A stretch of DNA of 64,000 nt from NCBI GenBank assembly GCA_003246575.1, contig QJZZ01000003.1:124001-188000 (forward strand). Reading direction: 5' to 3'. Below, in pieces: positions 26,500 to 35,555 of this stretch. The position numbers and the translations under genes were made by a program. The notes beneath the pieces are model-generated. The model searched no databases, was not told where the DNA came from, and was given only the letters and a program-made list of their open reading frames with translations. Origin of the DNA: Candidatus Saccharimonadota bacterium (GTDB lineage: Bacteria; Patescibacteriota; Saccharimonadia; Saccharimonadales; Saccharimonadaceae). The number at the start of each line of letters is the position of its first letter. The stretch's first letter is position 1.

Positions 26500-27333
26500 A
26501 TGGAGCAGCACCGGGCACCACAGGCGCTTCCAGGCGAACATAACCTTCGTCGCCTTGACCATGAACTATTAACCCTGACCGAACTCGACCGCAATGGTCG
26601 TTTTTTGATGGAATACTTCTGCGAAGCCGCGGAGGAGACCAATTGGCCGGATCAGAACAAATGGCACGTCTATGCAGCACTTGAGCTCATGTACGATGCT
26701 CATGGCGAGCAGGGCAGGGGCAATGGCGATGCCTACATTACTCATCCGCTCCGGGTGGCAATAGATCTTTGTCTACAAGGAGCGCCTCCAGAGCTTGTCG
26801 CAGCAGGCCTACTCCATGATACCGTTGAGGATACACCAGAGGCCGTCATCAAAGAACTGGCTACGAGCACGCCCGAGACGCATCTCGACGCCGATGCGAC
26901 CATCGAGCACGCGCTAAAGCTCCTCCACGCACCCGGGCCATACCAATCGGCGGCGCCGCTCGTAGACGGTGTTACGAATCGCGCATACCCGCCCGAAGTA
27001 CGCGAGCTGACAGGTGACGCACTCATAAAGGGCAAACACGAGTTTCGAGCAAATCAGATCAACGAGCATGTCGAACGGAGCGAGCTCGAAGCATGGCTCA
27101 AATTCGCCGACACCTACGACAATATCCGCACTCTTGTGCGTCACGAAGCACTCAACGGCACGCCAGAACAATCCCAAAATCTCGCGAATCTCATCGCCAA
27201 ATACAGGCTCATGATTGAACGCTGGCAGTCGTTAGTATATGAACGCCCACCCGTGATTGACGAGTGTCGGATCGACATTTGCCACGAGCGACTAGAGGCA
27301 GCCAAAGTCAGCCTCAACGCGGTTCCTTCCTGA
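26500..27333 (+). CDS. Stand-alone HD-domain (p)ppGpp hydrolase-like protein
   Basis: 277 residues resembling the N-terminal HD half of RelA/SpoT: DAYITHPLRVA, then AAGLLHDTVEDTPE with the HD metal pair, DGVTN, and WLKFADTYDNIRTL (classically KxADRxxNxRTL). The synthetase domain is absent, so a small alarmone hydrolase is likely, although other HD phosphohydrolases remain possible. TTGCTA-N17-TATTGT (26465-26493) ends six bases before ATG 26500, predicting a leaderless mRNA. Confidence 0.75.
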   Translation: MEQHRAPQALPGEHNLRRLDHELLTLTELDRNGRFLMEYFCEAAEETNWPDQNKWHVYAALELMYDAHGEQGRGNGDAYITHPLRVAIDLCLQGAPPELVAAGLLHDTVEDTPEAVIKELATSTPETHLDADATIEHALKLLHAPGPYQSAAPLVDGVTNRAYPPEVRELTGDALIKGKHEFRANQINEHVERSELEAWLKFADTYDNIRTLVRHEALNGTPEQSQNLANLIAKYRLMIERWQSLVYERPPVIDECRIDICHERLEAAKVSLNAVPS

Positions 27334-27477
27334 TAACAGAGGTGGCGTAGACAAAATACTTGACTTTATACAAATATATATTTAGTTTGCACACGATTTT
27401 ATACGAAATAAAGTCCGAAAATACTATTTACCATAACCGTCTATTCTGTGCTATAATATTTTTAGAGCAAAAAGTAT

Positions 27478-27506
27478 TTGACTTTTCTCAAAACATATTC
27501 TATAAT
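27478..27506 (+). promoter_or_regulatory. Promoter upstream of the sigma4-HARE gene
   Basis: TTGACT-N17-TATAAT. A second candidate, extended -10 TGCTATAAT (27449-27457), lies just upstream, so the 27334-27571 gap looks like a tandem-promoter region with a leader of about 60 bases. Confidence 0.85.
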
Positions 27507-27571
27507 CAGAATAAACATAGCGATATAAGTACTAATTCCTGAGGTGAGGCAGAGAGGACGACGCGTCAGAT

Positions 27572-28633
27572 ATGGACGAAACAACACAAAATACTACAGT
27601 CGGTGCAATCACTACCGCTATTAACGACTCTCTTTCTGCAATCGACCAAGAACGTGAACGCGAAATTATCTCACGTCGTTTTGGATTGTTCGACCGTAAA
27701 GAAACCCTCGAGCAGATCGGCGAAATGCTCGGCATCACCCGTGAACGCGTCCGCCAGCTCGAAAAAGCTATCTTGATTCGCCTCAAAATCGCTACCGAAG
27801 ATGGTCGCATCGCCGGCATCGCTGATGTTGAACGCGCCATGATCCGTGACCTCGCCGAAAATGGCCGTATCGGTCGCGTTCATGACGTCACCGAACGTCT
27901 CGTTGGCAAAGCAAAGGCAGCGGAGCACAAAGCGCACGTCGCATTCCTCGCAGAGCTTTCGCCAAAACTAACTGTCGTCAACGAAAATGACACCTATCAT
28001 CACGCTGTTGGTATCGCCGAAAATGGCAATGAAAAAGACATCAAGAAAAAAGTTGATGCAATCGCAAAGACGATCAAGCAGCATGGCGAGCCTATCCACA
28101 TCGACCAACTACACGCCAAGACAGACTACGAGCACCCATCACACGTCAGCGGCCTCGCGAGTGTCTCAAAATCACTTGCAACCCTGAACGATCACTGGGG
28201 TCTCGTCAAATGGCCAACCGTCAACCCAAAGAATATTCGTGACAAGATCTATGTCATCCTGTCCGAAAACGGCAAGCCTATGCACTTTTCAGAAATCGCA
28301 AATGCTATCAAAGACAGCGATTTCAAACGTAAAAATGTCACCACTCAGGCAATTCACAACGAGCTCATCAAAGATGGCCGCTTCGTTCTTATTGGTCGCG
28401 GCATCTACGCACTCGACAGCTGGGGCTACAGCAAGGGAACCGTTAGTGACATCATCGCCGACGTCCTCAAAGAGGCAGGGGAGCCACTTCACCGTGACGA
28501 TATCGTTCGCCGCGTCCTCAAGAAGCGACAAGTCAAAGAGACGACGATTCTCCTCAACCTTCAGTCAAAACCAGAGTTCAAACGCGTCGCCAAAGCGACC
28601 TACGCACTCGCCGAAGTGCCTGCCACAAAATAG
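27572..28633 (+). CDS. Sigma-70 region 4 fused to HARE-type winged helices
   Basis: 353 residues. Residues about 28-70 are a good sigma-70 region 4: EREREIISRRFGLF, LEQIGEMLGITRERVRQLEK. Two winged-helix regions of HARE-HTH type (as in the RpoE delta subunit) follow, around 205-265 (RDKIYVILSENGKPMHFSEI, then GRFVLIGRGIYAL) and 275-340. Region 2, needed to melt promoters, is absent, so it cannot be an ordinary sigma factor. It may bind the -35 element or RNA polymerase as a regulator; that is inference. Confidence 0.8.
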   Translation: MDETTQNTTVGAITTAINDSLSAIDQEREREIISRRFGLFDRKETLEQIGEMLGITRERVRQLEKAILIRLKIATEDGRIAGIADVERAMIRDLAENGRIGRVHDVTERLVGKAKAAEHKAHVAFLAELSPKLTVVNENDTYHHAVGIAENGNEKDIKKKVDAIAKTIKQHGEPIHIDQLHAKTDYEHPSHVSGLASVSKSLATLNDHWGLVKWPTVNPKNIRDKIYVILSENGKPMHFSEIANAIKDSDFKRKNVTTQAIHNELIKDGRFVLIGRGIYALDSWGYSKGTVSDIIADVLKEAGEPLHRDDIVRRVLKKRQVKETTILLNLQSKPEFKRVAKATYALAEVPATK

Positions 28634-28690
28634 GCATCTCGCTCACGCTTAAGCTTGATTTTTACCCCTGTTTGTGATATACTCAAACAG

Positions 28691-31384
28691 ATGAATGTGA
28701 TTTCCTGGTTAATCGGCACTATTACTCAATGGTATGTCTGGGTGCCCCTAACCACTCTTCTGTTGCTCCTTGCGTGGCGCAATACTCGACAGCCCAAAAC
28801 CACCAATCCTGTCGAAAGCACACTACTTATTCTCGAGATTCCGCGCGCCAATGACAAATCAGAGCTCGCCGCAGAGCAACTCTTTGCCAGCCTTCACGGT
28901 ATCCTTCGCGACAGCAAAGAATTGAAGCTCAACCACGGCATCCAGGAGCACCTCAGTTTCGAGATCGCCTCTGTTGGTGGCCGCATCCGTTTTTATGCAT
29001 GGGTACCAAAGTCCCTTCAGAGTTTCGTAGAAGGTCAGATCTATGCTCAATATCCAACCGTGCAGATTCATGCCGCCGATGAGGATTATGTCAGCCACGA
29101 ACGACAGCACAGCACGGTCTATACCTCTGAACTCGTCCTGGCGGATCAAGAGTTCCTGCCAATCAAAACCTTCCAGAGTTTTGAAGTCGACCCGCTCGCT
29201 GGCATTACCGGTACGCTAGCCAAGCTTGAGGATAGTCGTGATGAAATCTGGATCCAAATCCTGACTCGACCACTCGCAGACGACTGGCACAAAGCCTCTG
29301 ACCGCTGGATCCACAGCCTGCGCTCGGGTAGTCCATTTTCATTCCTCTCAGATGGCGGCTTTGATATCCGTTGGCTCGGTGGTCTTCTCGAGGCGCTGTG
29401 GCGACCGCCAGAGCAGGGGAGCGGCTCCAAGGAAGGTACCGTCAAGGAACTTTCAGACCGTGACAAGACGCGTATTGCCGAGGCAGAGAAGAAGGCGACC
29501 AAACTTGGCTATCAGACCAAAATCCGCATCGCCGTACTCTCTGGAGACCAAACAACCGCCAAGCTGCGCATGCAGGCAATCGCTGGTACCTTCAAGCAGT
29601 TCAATAGCACCAACCTCAACGGCTTCAAGACAGCCAACGAGAGTTTCAAGAAAGAAGATCTCGCCAAATACAAATCACGCCTCTTTGTCGACAAGGGTTT
29701 CATCCTCAACATCGAAGAGGTTGCTTCGGTGTTCCACCTCCCACACACCAACGTCGAGACACCGAACATCGTTTGGGCGAGCAACAAGACAGCTGAACCG
29801 CCAGCCAGCTTGCCGGTCCTGACGGGCAATCCGGCAATCGACGAAAATATTTCAGCATTTGGCATGACAAACTTCCGCGGCATCGGTCACCAATTCGGCA
29901 TGCTGAGAGGGGACCGCTCGCGACATATCTATATTATCGGCCAGACCGGAGCAGGTAAGTCAGGTACGCTCGAGCTCTTTGCACTCTCTGACATCTTCCA
30001 CAACCAAGGCTATGCCATTATCGACCCGCACGGCGACTTTGCAATCAACAACCTCAAATTCATTCCTGCATCACGCCTCGATGACGTCGTCTACTTCAAC
30101 CCGGCCGACACTGGACACCCCCTCGGCTTTAACCCTCTCGAAGTTACCGACCCATCGATGAAGACTAACATTTCTTCAGAGGTTATCGGGGTTCTCAAGC
30201 GTATGTTTGGCGAAAGTTGGGGTCCGCGATTGGAGTACATCCTTCGCTACACTATCCTCGCGCTCCTTGATCGCCCAGACACGACTATGCTCGATATTAC
30301 GCGCATGCTTACCGACAAGAAGTTCCGCAAAGAGACGCTCTCGTACTGTACCGACACGGTCGTGCTGCAGTTCTGGAACATCGAGTTCGCGAGTTGGAAC
30401 GATAAGTTCCAGGCCGAAGCCGTCGCGCCAGTCCTGAACAAGGTAGGGGCGTTCACTGCCAACCCTATTATTCGTAACATCATCGGTCAGCCGAAAAGTA
30501 CCTTCAATATCCGCCAGATCATGGATGAAGGCAAGATTCTGATCGTCAACCTCTCTAAGGGACTCATTGGTGAAGACAACGCCGGCATCCTTGGCGCCTT
30601 CCTGGTGACAAAAATTCAGCTCGCCGCCATGAGCCGAAGTGATATCGCCGACATCGAAGATCGTCGTCCGTTCTACCTCTATGTCGACGAATTCCAGAAC
30701 TTCGCTACTGATAGTTTCGCCACGATTCTATCCGAAGCGCGTAAATATGGACTTAACCTCACTGTCGCCAACCAGTACATCTCTCAGATGTCAGATACCG
30801 TACGCAACGCGGTGTTTGGTAACGTTGGTACGATGATTAGCTTCCGTGTCTCTGCGGATGACTCGCCAATCCTATCAAAGCAATACGAACCGCAGTTTGA
30901 ACCAAACGACCTCCTCCAGATGCACAACCGTAACTTCATCATCAACATGGTCATCAATGGCGAGAAGCAGCCAGCTTTCAGCGCCCGTACATTGAATCTG
31001 CCTCCGCCACAAACCAATCTGCTCTCTGAGATCATCCAGCGCACACGAGAACGCTATGGTCGTGAACGTGTCGAAGTTGAGGCCATGATCCAGAATGCCG
31101 TCGTCGTCAGTGCGCCCAACGCACCACAGGCACAGCCGCAAGCCCAGCCAGCTCCAAAGCCACAACAGCAGCCAGCAACAGCAACCAGCAGCCCTAGCGC
31201 TACACCAGGCCCAGAGACAGACCCTGCAGCTGCACCAAAGCGCAAACGCACCCGTTCGCGTCGCAAAAAAGCCGATACACCAACAGAGCAGGTGAGTGCA
31301 GCAACTCCGAGCGAGCCAAAGGCCCCTACTCCATCCAAAGAGCAATCAGAATCGCCAGACGAGACAGTACTTCGCATTCGCTAA
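28691..31384 (+). CDS. VirD4/TraD-like T4SS coupling ATPase
   Basis: 897 residues from ATG 28691; TTGATT-N17-TATACT (28655-28683) ends seven bases before it, so the mRNA is probably leaderless. An N-terminal membrane helix precedes a 350-residue cytoplasmic region. The motor has Walker A IIGQTGAGKSGT (about 417), DPHGDFA, and Walker B FYLYVDEFQNF (about 661). A TraG/TraD-like end is followed by a Pro/Gln tail with the basic block KRKRTRSRRKK. Such proteins pump DNA or protein substrates at type IV secretion channels. No other T4SS gene is in the window. Confidence 0.85.
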   Translation: MNVISWLIGTITQWYVWVPLTTLLLLLAWRNTRQPKTTNPVESTLLILEIPRANDKSELAAEQLFASLHGILRDSKELKLNHGIQEHLSFEIASVGGRIRFYAWVPKSLQSFVEGQIYAQYPTVQIHAADEDYVSHERQHSTVYTSELVLADQEFLPIKTFQSFEVDPLAGITGTLAKLEDSRDEIWIQILTRPLADDWHKASDRWIHSLRSGSPFSFLSDGGFDIRWLGGLLEALWRPPEQGSGSKEGTVKELSDRDKTRIAEAEKKATKLGYQTKIRIAVLSGDQTTAKLRMQAIAGTFKQFNSTNLNGFKTANESFKKEDLAKYKSRLFVDKGFILNIEEVASVFHLPHTNVETPNIVWASNKTAEPPASLPVLTGNPAIDENISAFGMTNFRGIGHQFGMLRGDRSRHIYIIGQTGAGKSGTLELFALSDIFHNQGYAIIDPHGDFAINNLKFIPASRLDDVVYFNPADTGHPLGFNPLEVTDPSMKTNISSEVIGVLKRMFGESWGPRLEYILRYTILALLDRPDTTMLDITRMLTDKKFRKETLSYCTDTVVLQFWNIEFASWNDKFQAEAVAPVLNKVGAFTANPIIRNIIGQPKSTFNIRQIMDEGKILIVNLSKGLIGEDNAGILGAFLVTKIQLAAMSRSDIADIEDRRPFYLYVDEFQNFATDSFATILSEARKYGLNLTVANQYISQMSDTVRNAVFGNVGTMISFRVSADDSPILSKQYEPQFEPNDLLQMHNRNFIINMVINGEKQPAFSARTLNLPPPQTNLLSEIIQRTRERYGRERVEVEAMIQNAVVVSAPNAPQAQPQAQPAPKPQQQPATATSSPSATPGPETDPAAAPKRKRTRSRRKKADTPTEQVSAATPSEPKAPTPSKEQSESPDETVLRIR

Positions 31385-32159
31385 AGCCCAGGCGCATCGA
31401 CCCTGTTTTGCCGCAGCGTTTCAGCGTGGGCAGAATATAGAACATAATTAGAACTTATTAAGTCAGCCTGAATCGACGGGCGAGCCTTGCTGCAAGTACA
31501 GCCGGCGACCATCAATTATGACGATCCAGGCCGCCACACATCAATGCGCCTAGGCACACAAAATCATGGCACAGACCATGAATGGCAGGGAGCTTCGCAA
31601 TAATACCAAACAAAAGAGGACGCATACACGAATCTACGTGCATGCAGGTGAGTATGCACATATCATTTTTGTTCCATGACTTAACGTCGCACAATATAGC
31701 TTTTACGTCATTAAATATACCGTTCAAAGATGAACACACATACCACCCATATTTGGAGCTTTTTATCGTATATACCCCTAGTAGGGTACTCTCACTCATT
31801 TCGTTGAAGTACTTTTATTTTTTTATAGTACATGTACGTACTTGCATTCGCATACATTGACTGCCAAGTATGCCAGCCTAGAGTCCTACGGATCAAACCT
31901 GCGTCACGGCCATGCTGTCGATTTGTCCACAGGCCCACGGCTGATACGTCGTTATTTGTTGTGCGGTTTGCCCATGACGACGTGCCATTTGACTTTTAGT
32001 CAGTTTCATCCCCTGCCCATCTTTTTCCTACCCTATTTGCTTTTTTACGTTTTTTATATATTAATATATATTTTCATACACACGCACAATTAGAACATTT
32101 TTAGAACTTAGCCCACTAGTGCAGTAGTGCCCTTTCGATTGCTCCGATCAGCTACCCTA
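31385..32159. other. Gene-free AT-rich block flanked by a 20-bp near-repeat
   Basis: No convincing coding frame: the longest (31512-31799, minus) has no start signal or recognisable protein. The string TAGAACATAATTAGAACTTA at 31438-31457 recurs as TAGAACATTTTTAGAACTTA at 32091-32110 (18/20). Internal palindromes AAGTACTT and GTACATGTAC lie near 31808-31840. The block could be an RNA gene, a degraded insertion or a chromosomal site. I recognise none. Confidence 0.5.
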
Positions 32160-33167
32160 CTAGCTATAGTACGCTCGCCCGCTCACCCGCACATCGATGT
32201 ACGGTGTCACGACATCCTGCCCAGCCAGGTAGGTGTATGCGCGCATAGCATCTTCTATCTGCTCCCCTGCCGAGCGATCAACTGACAGTTTAATGCGCGT
32301 GCCTTCCTCGTCGCTCAAAGCGAATTGAACCTGCCTAGTTGTATCTGCTGGTATAATGACGCTCTGCACGGAGAGCCCATCATTTTTTGCCATCGCCACA
32401 CCTCGACCTATGAACTGAAGGAACCGACTACTCGCAACAGTTTTGATGTCATCAGACGCCGTAACGCCACTCTCATCGATCACTGTTACTTCAGGTATTG
32501 AATAGTGGTTGTAGGTGAATATATACCCGTCTTTGTCTACATATTGTTTATTGCTGCCAATTGTCCAGGTCACCACAGGTTCGCGCATTTTGACAACAAT
32601 CTGAGCCCCGCCTAGCTCTGCAGCCGCAACGGTAGTGACTTCTCGCACTTCCGGGTCACCGTTGTCCTGTAGAAATGCCGCCAGATTCTCGAGATTCAAA
32701 AATGGACGCAATCGCTCAATAGGACGCTGATTGAGATAGGTCTGGATATCGGATTCATACTGCTGAAGTTTCTCTGTGTCCGATCCAGCAGTTGCAATCT
32801 GACCATAATACGACACGTGAACGACCGCGATGAACTGGTAGAGTATTAGCATCGAGATACCTGCGAGCACCACCACGCCAAGAAGCCGCATACCAAGCCG
32901 GCGCTGGGCACGGCGGAGGTGGTGCGCAGCAGCGCGTGGTGATTGCATCATTGCGTCATTTTCGACAGCGCTTACGATCTGAGAAGACGTGCTACCAGTG
33001 AATGTCTGATTCCTGCGAAACCGATGTCGTGCAGAGGCATAGGCACTCGTGTCGCTCGAACTAGGCGAGTCACTTGCCTGCCTCATTTCACTTGGGGCAT
33101 AGTCAGAAAGGCGACGACGTGGAACCGCTATGTTTTTCTGCTTTTTTTTGAATAATTTCATGCCCAT
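32160..33167 (-). CDS. ftsQ: Cell division protein FtsQ/DivIB
   Basis: 335 residues. A long basic, Ser-rich cytoplasmic N-terminus precedes one membrane helix at about 112-132 (LGVVVLAGISMLILYQF). A POTRA-like and FtsQ-type domain follows, with LAAFLQDNGDPEVREV and the KMREPVVTW strand. It links FtsL/FtsI to septal wall synthesis. TAAAAT (33180-33175) ends seven bases before ATG 33167; ATG 33161 is an alternative. It is the last gene of the dcw run, so it may also be read from murG. Confidence 0.85.
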   Translation of the reverse strand: MGMKLFKKKQKNIAVPRRRLSDYAPSEMRQASDSPSSSDTSAYASARHRFRRNQTFTGSTSSQIVSAVENDAMMQSPRAAAHHLRRAQRRLGMRLLGVVVLAGISMLILYQFIAVVHVSYYGQIATAGSDTEKLQQYESDIQTYLNQRPIERLRPFLNLENLAAFLQDNGDPEVREVTTVAAAELGGAQIVVKMREPVVTWTIGSNKQYVDKDGYIFTYNHYSIPEVTVIDESGVTASDDIKTVASSRFLQFIGRGVAMAKNDGLSVQSVIIPADTTRQVQFALSDEEGTRIKLSVDRSAGEQIEDAMRAYTYLAGQDVVTPYIDVRVSGRAYYS

Positions 33168-33189
33168 TGTGTTTATTTTAGCAAAAATA

Positions 33190-34338
33190 CTAGTTCTTTT
33201 TTGCCAACTCCCCTATCAGCTGAGCGACGTCACGAGCAGCCTCAGGTCGAGCGAATTCGTGCAACCGGTGCGCCAACGCGCTTCGTGTCTCACTATCCGC
33301 TACGAGCCGTTGCAATTCGGTCGTCAGCGCCCCTGCTTCAAGTGCGTCGTCATCGAGAACAATAGCGGCATTGGCCTTCTCGTAAAGAGCAGCGTTGCGA
33401 TGTTGATCAGTTAGCTGTCGTGCCGGTACGGCAACGATTGCCTTTGCAAGCCCCGCCAGCTCTTGTAATGATGTCGCACTCGCCCGCGTAACGATAATGT
33501 CGGCCGCAGAGAGTAGCTCAATCATACCTTCTGCAACAAATTCAAGAACCTCAACATGACTGTAGCTGCGAGCCGCTTCAAGCGTCTCAGTGTACTGCTT
33601 AACGCCGGCAATGATGACAATTTTGACGTGTTTTCCTTCGAACACACCCGCTGCCTCGACGAGTGCCGCATTGATCGCGCGCGAGCCAAGTCCGCCACCA
33701 ACACCAACGATGAGCAAATCTGATGCATCCACTGAGAAAGCCTCTTTGGCTTTCTGCTGACGCTGTGGCGAAACAACCTCGCAACCCGCACGAATCGGCA
33801 CGCCCGTATAGGTACTCCTGGCTTTGTCATAGGGGTAGTTTTCGAGTGGATAGCCCGTGGCGATCGAGGTTGCAAATGGTGCCAACAAGCGATTCGTCAG
33901 TCCAGGTCGCGCATCGGAGTCATGAATAACGAGAGGTACACGGGTGATGCGCGCAGCCCAGCCGACAGGCAGGCACACGAAGCCGCCCTTCGCAAACACA
34001 ACATCAGGGCGAAAACGCAGAATGTGCCAGAATGCCTCGAAAAAACCGGCACCAAATTTGACGACATCTACCATATTCTTGAGCGTCACACTCGGCGTTC
34101 GCACATAGCTCATGAAACTAAAGTGCTTGTAGCGACGAAATTTACCGGCGCTAATCGTGACCACCTGCACTGGCACCGTTGCACCAGCCATAATTGATCG
34201 TGCCTGAGGCGCAAATCCCCTATCGCACACAAAACGTACGTCAATTTCCTCGGAAGATTGTTTTTTTAGCTCATCGAGCACCGCGACGACTGGTGTCACG
34301 TGTCCGCCTGAGCCTCCGCCCGCGCATAGAACCCGCAT
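33190..34338 (-). CDS. murG: UDP-GlcNAc:lipid I N-acetylglucosaminyltransferase MurG
   Basis: 382 residues. GGGSGGHVTPVVAV is the N-terminal G-loop, IHDSDARPGLTNR corresponds to the usual HEQN...G.N segment, and the GT28 donor site includes VGVGGGLGSRAINA, TRASATSLQEL and ARQLTDQHRNA. It makes lipid II at the inner membrane face. The first 68 bases overlap the end of ftsW. Confidence 0.95.
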   Translation of the reverse strand: MRVLCAGGGSGGHVTPVVAVLDELKKQSSEEIDVRFVCDRGFAPQARSIMAGATVPVQVVTISAGKFRRYKHFSFMSYVRTPSVTLKNMVDVVKFGAGFFEAFWHILRFRPDVVFAKGGFVCLPVGWAARITRVPLVIHDSDARPGLTNRLLAPFATSIATGYPLENYPYDKARSTYTGVPIRAGCEVVSPQRQQKAKEAFSVDASDLLIVGVGGGLGSRAINAALVEAAGVFEGKHVKIVIIAGVKQYTETLEAARSYSHVEVLEFVAEGMIELLSAADIIVTRASATSLQELAGLAKAIVAVPARQLTDQHRNAALYEKANAAIVLDDDALEAGALTTELQRLVADSETRSALAHRLHEFARPEAARDVAQLIGELAKKN

Positions 34339-35548
34339 GTTCCGCCTCCTTCTTTTCTACTACTTCGTGTGCCGTATATCGACTCATACCGAAAACAATT
34401 CCAACGGCCGCAGCCACGAACACCATACTCGTACCACCAAAGCTGAGTAGCGGCAATGTGATACCGGTGAGCGGAAACACTCCGAGCATTGAAGCGATAT
34501 TAAGCACGATATGCGACGCCAGCCAGCCAAATACACCCGCCGCAACGAGCTGCATCCACGGCTCACGCAGGCGATCAGCTACATGCAGTATGCGGAATAG
34601 CGTCAGCGTGAACAAGAGAAGCACCCCAAACAGACCAACAAACCCGAAGATTTCTCCGAGAATCGCGAATACCGAGTCATTTATCGCCTCTGGCAAGTAT
34701 CCAGTGGACTGCACACTATTACCAATGCCCAGGCCGAACCAGCTTCCCGAGCCGATCGCGATTTTTGCCTGCAGGATATGATACGACGCACCCGACGCAT
34801 CGGTCAGTGATGCAGATTCACTACCGCCAAAGAACGTCATCACACGAGCGATACGGTGCGGCGCAACGATAATCGAGAGAATGCCCGCCCCAAGTGCGAT
34901 CCCAGCTAGTTTCAGCCCTACCGATTTCGACACGCCCGCAACCATCAACATCGTCGCCACAATCGCCGATAGCGTAATACCGGTCCCAAGGTCCTTTTGA
35001 AAAATAACGATAAATCCAAGTGCCGTTGCTGTCACGAGCAGGATCGGAATGATGGATTCCTCCCAATCATTCAATTTTCCTTTTGCCATCTTGTCCGCAA
35101 TCATGCGCGCCAAGAACAGCAGCATGCCAAACTTGAGCAGCTCCGCCGGCTGGAAACTCCCGAGTGGCCCTAGTTCGAACCAGCGACACGCGCCGAGTGT
35201 ACAGTGCGCGATCTGATCAATATGCAGTATATTGCCCGTTAGGAGTAGCAGTGCGCTTGCGCCAAGTCCTGCGATCAGCAACCAGCCTGCATATTGCTTG
35301 ATCAAGCGAAACGGCACCAATGCCATGATAAAGAATGCCCCCAGTGCAATCGCCAAGCTTGTCGCCTGCTTGATAACAAAATACGTTCCCGTATAACTAT
35401 CGACGCCATAGGCGCTGTTAAGCACCTGGGCACGCTGCGGGCCAATCGCATACATTGTCACCAGACCAAGCAGCATCAAGAGACCAACATACAAAACAAT
35501 CTGGTAATCGGGTCGGTGTGCGCGCTGGCGAAGGGTTTCCATATTCAT
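34271..35548 (-). CDS. ftsW: Septal peptidoglycan polymerase FtsW
   Basis: 425 residues, ten membrane helices of the SEDS family. Conserved loops: GACRWFELGPLGSFQPAELLKF, FQKDLGTGIT, and late GITLPLLSFGGTSM. It polymerises lipid II with its partner FtsI, encoded just upstream. A basic tail follows the last helix. ATG 35548 or 35542 may be used. Confidence 0.95.
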   Translation of the reverse strand: MNMETLRQRAHRPDYQIVLYVGLLMLLGLVTMYAIGPQRAQVLNSAYGVDSYTGTYFVIKQATSLAIALGAFFIMALVPFRLIKQYAGWLLIAGLGASALLLLTGNILHIDQIAHCTLGACRWFELGPLGSFQPAELLKFGMLLFLARMIADKMAKGKLNDWEESIIPILLVTATALGFIVIFQKDLGTGITLSAIVATMLMVAGVSKSVGLKLAGIALGAGILSIIVAPHRIARVMTFFGGSESASLTDASGASYHILQAKIAIGSGSWFGLGIGNSVQSTGYLPEAINDSVFAILGEIFGFVGLFGVLLLFTLTLFRILHVADRLREPWMQLVAAGVFGWLASHIVLNIASMLGVFPLTGITLPLLSFGGTSMVFVAAAVGIVFGMSRYTAHEVVEKKEAEHAGSMRGRRLRRTRDTSRRGAR

Positions 35549-35555
35549 CTATTAT

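Noticed and set aside
31512-31799. 95-codon minus-strand frame in the gene-free block
   Set aside because: No promoter or ribosome site fits, composition is erratic (many Cys and His) and no domain is recognised.
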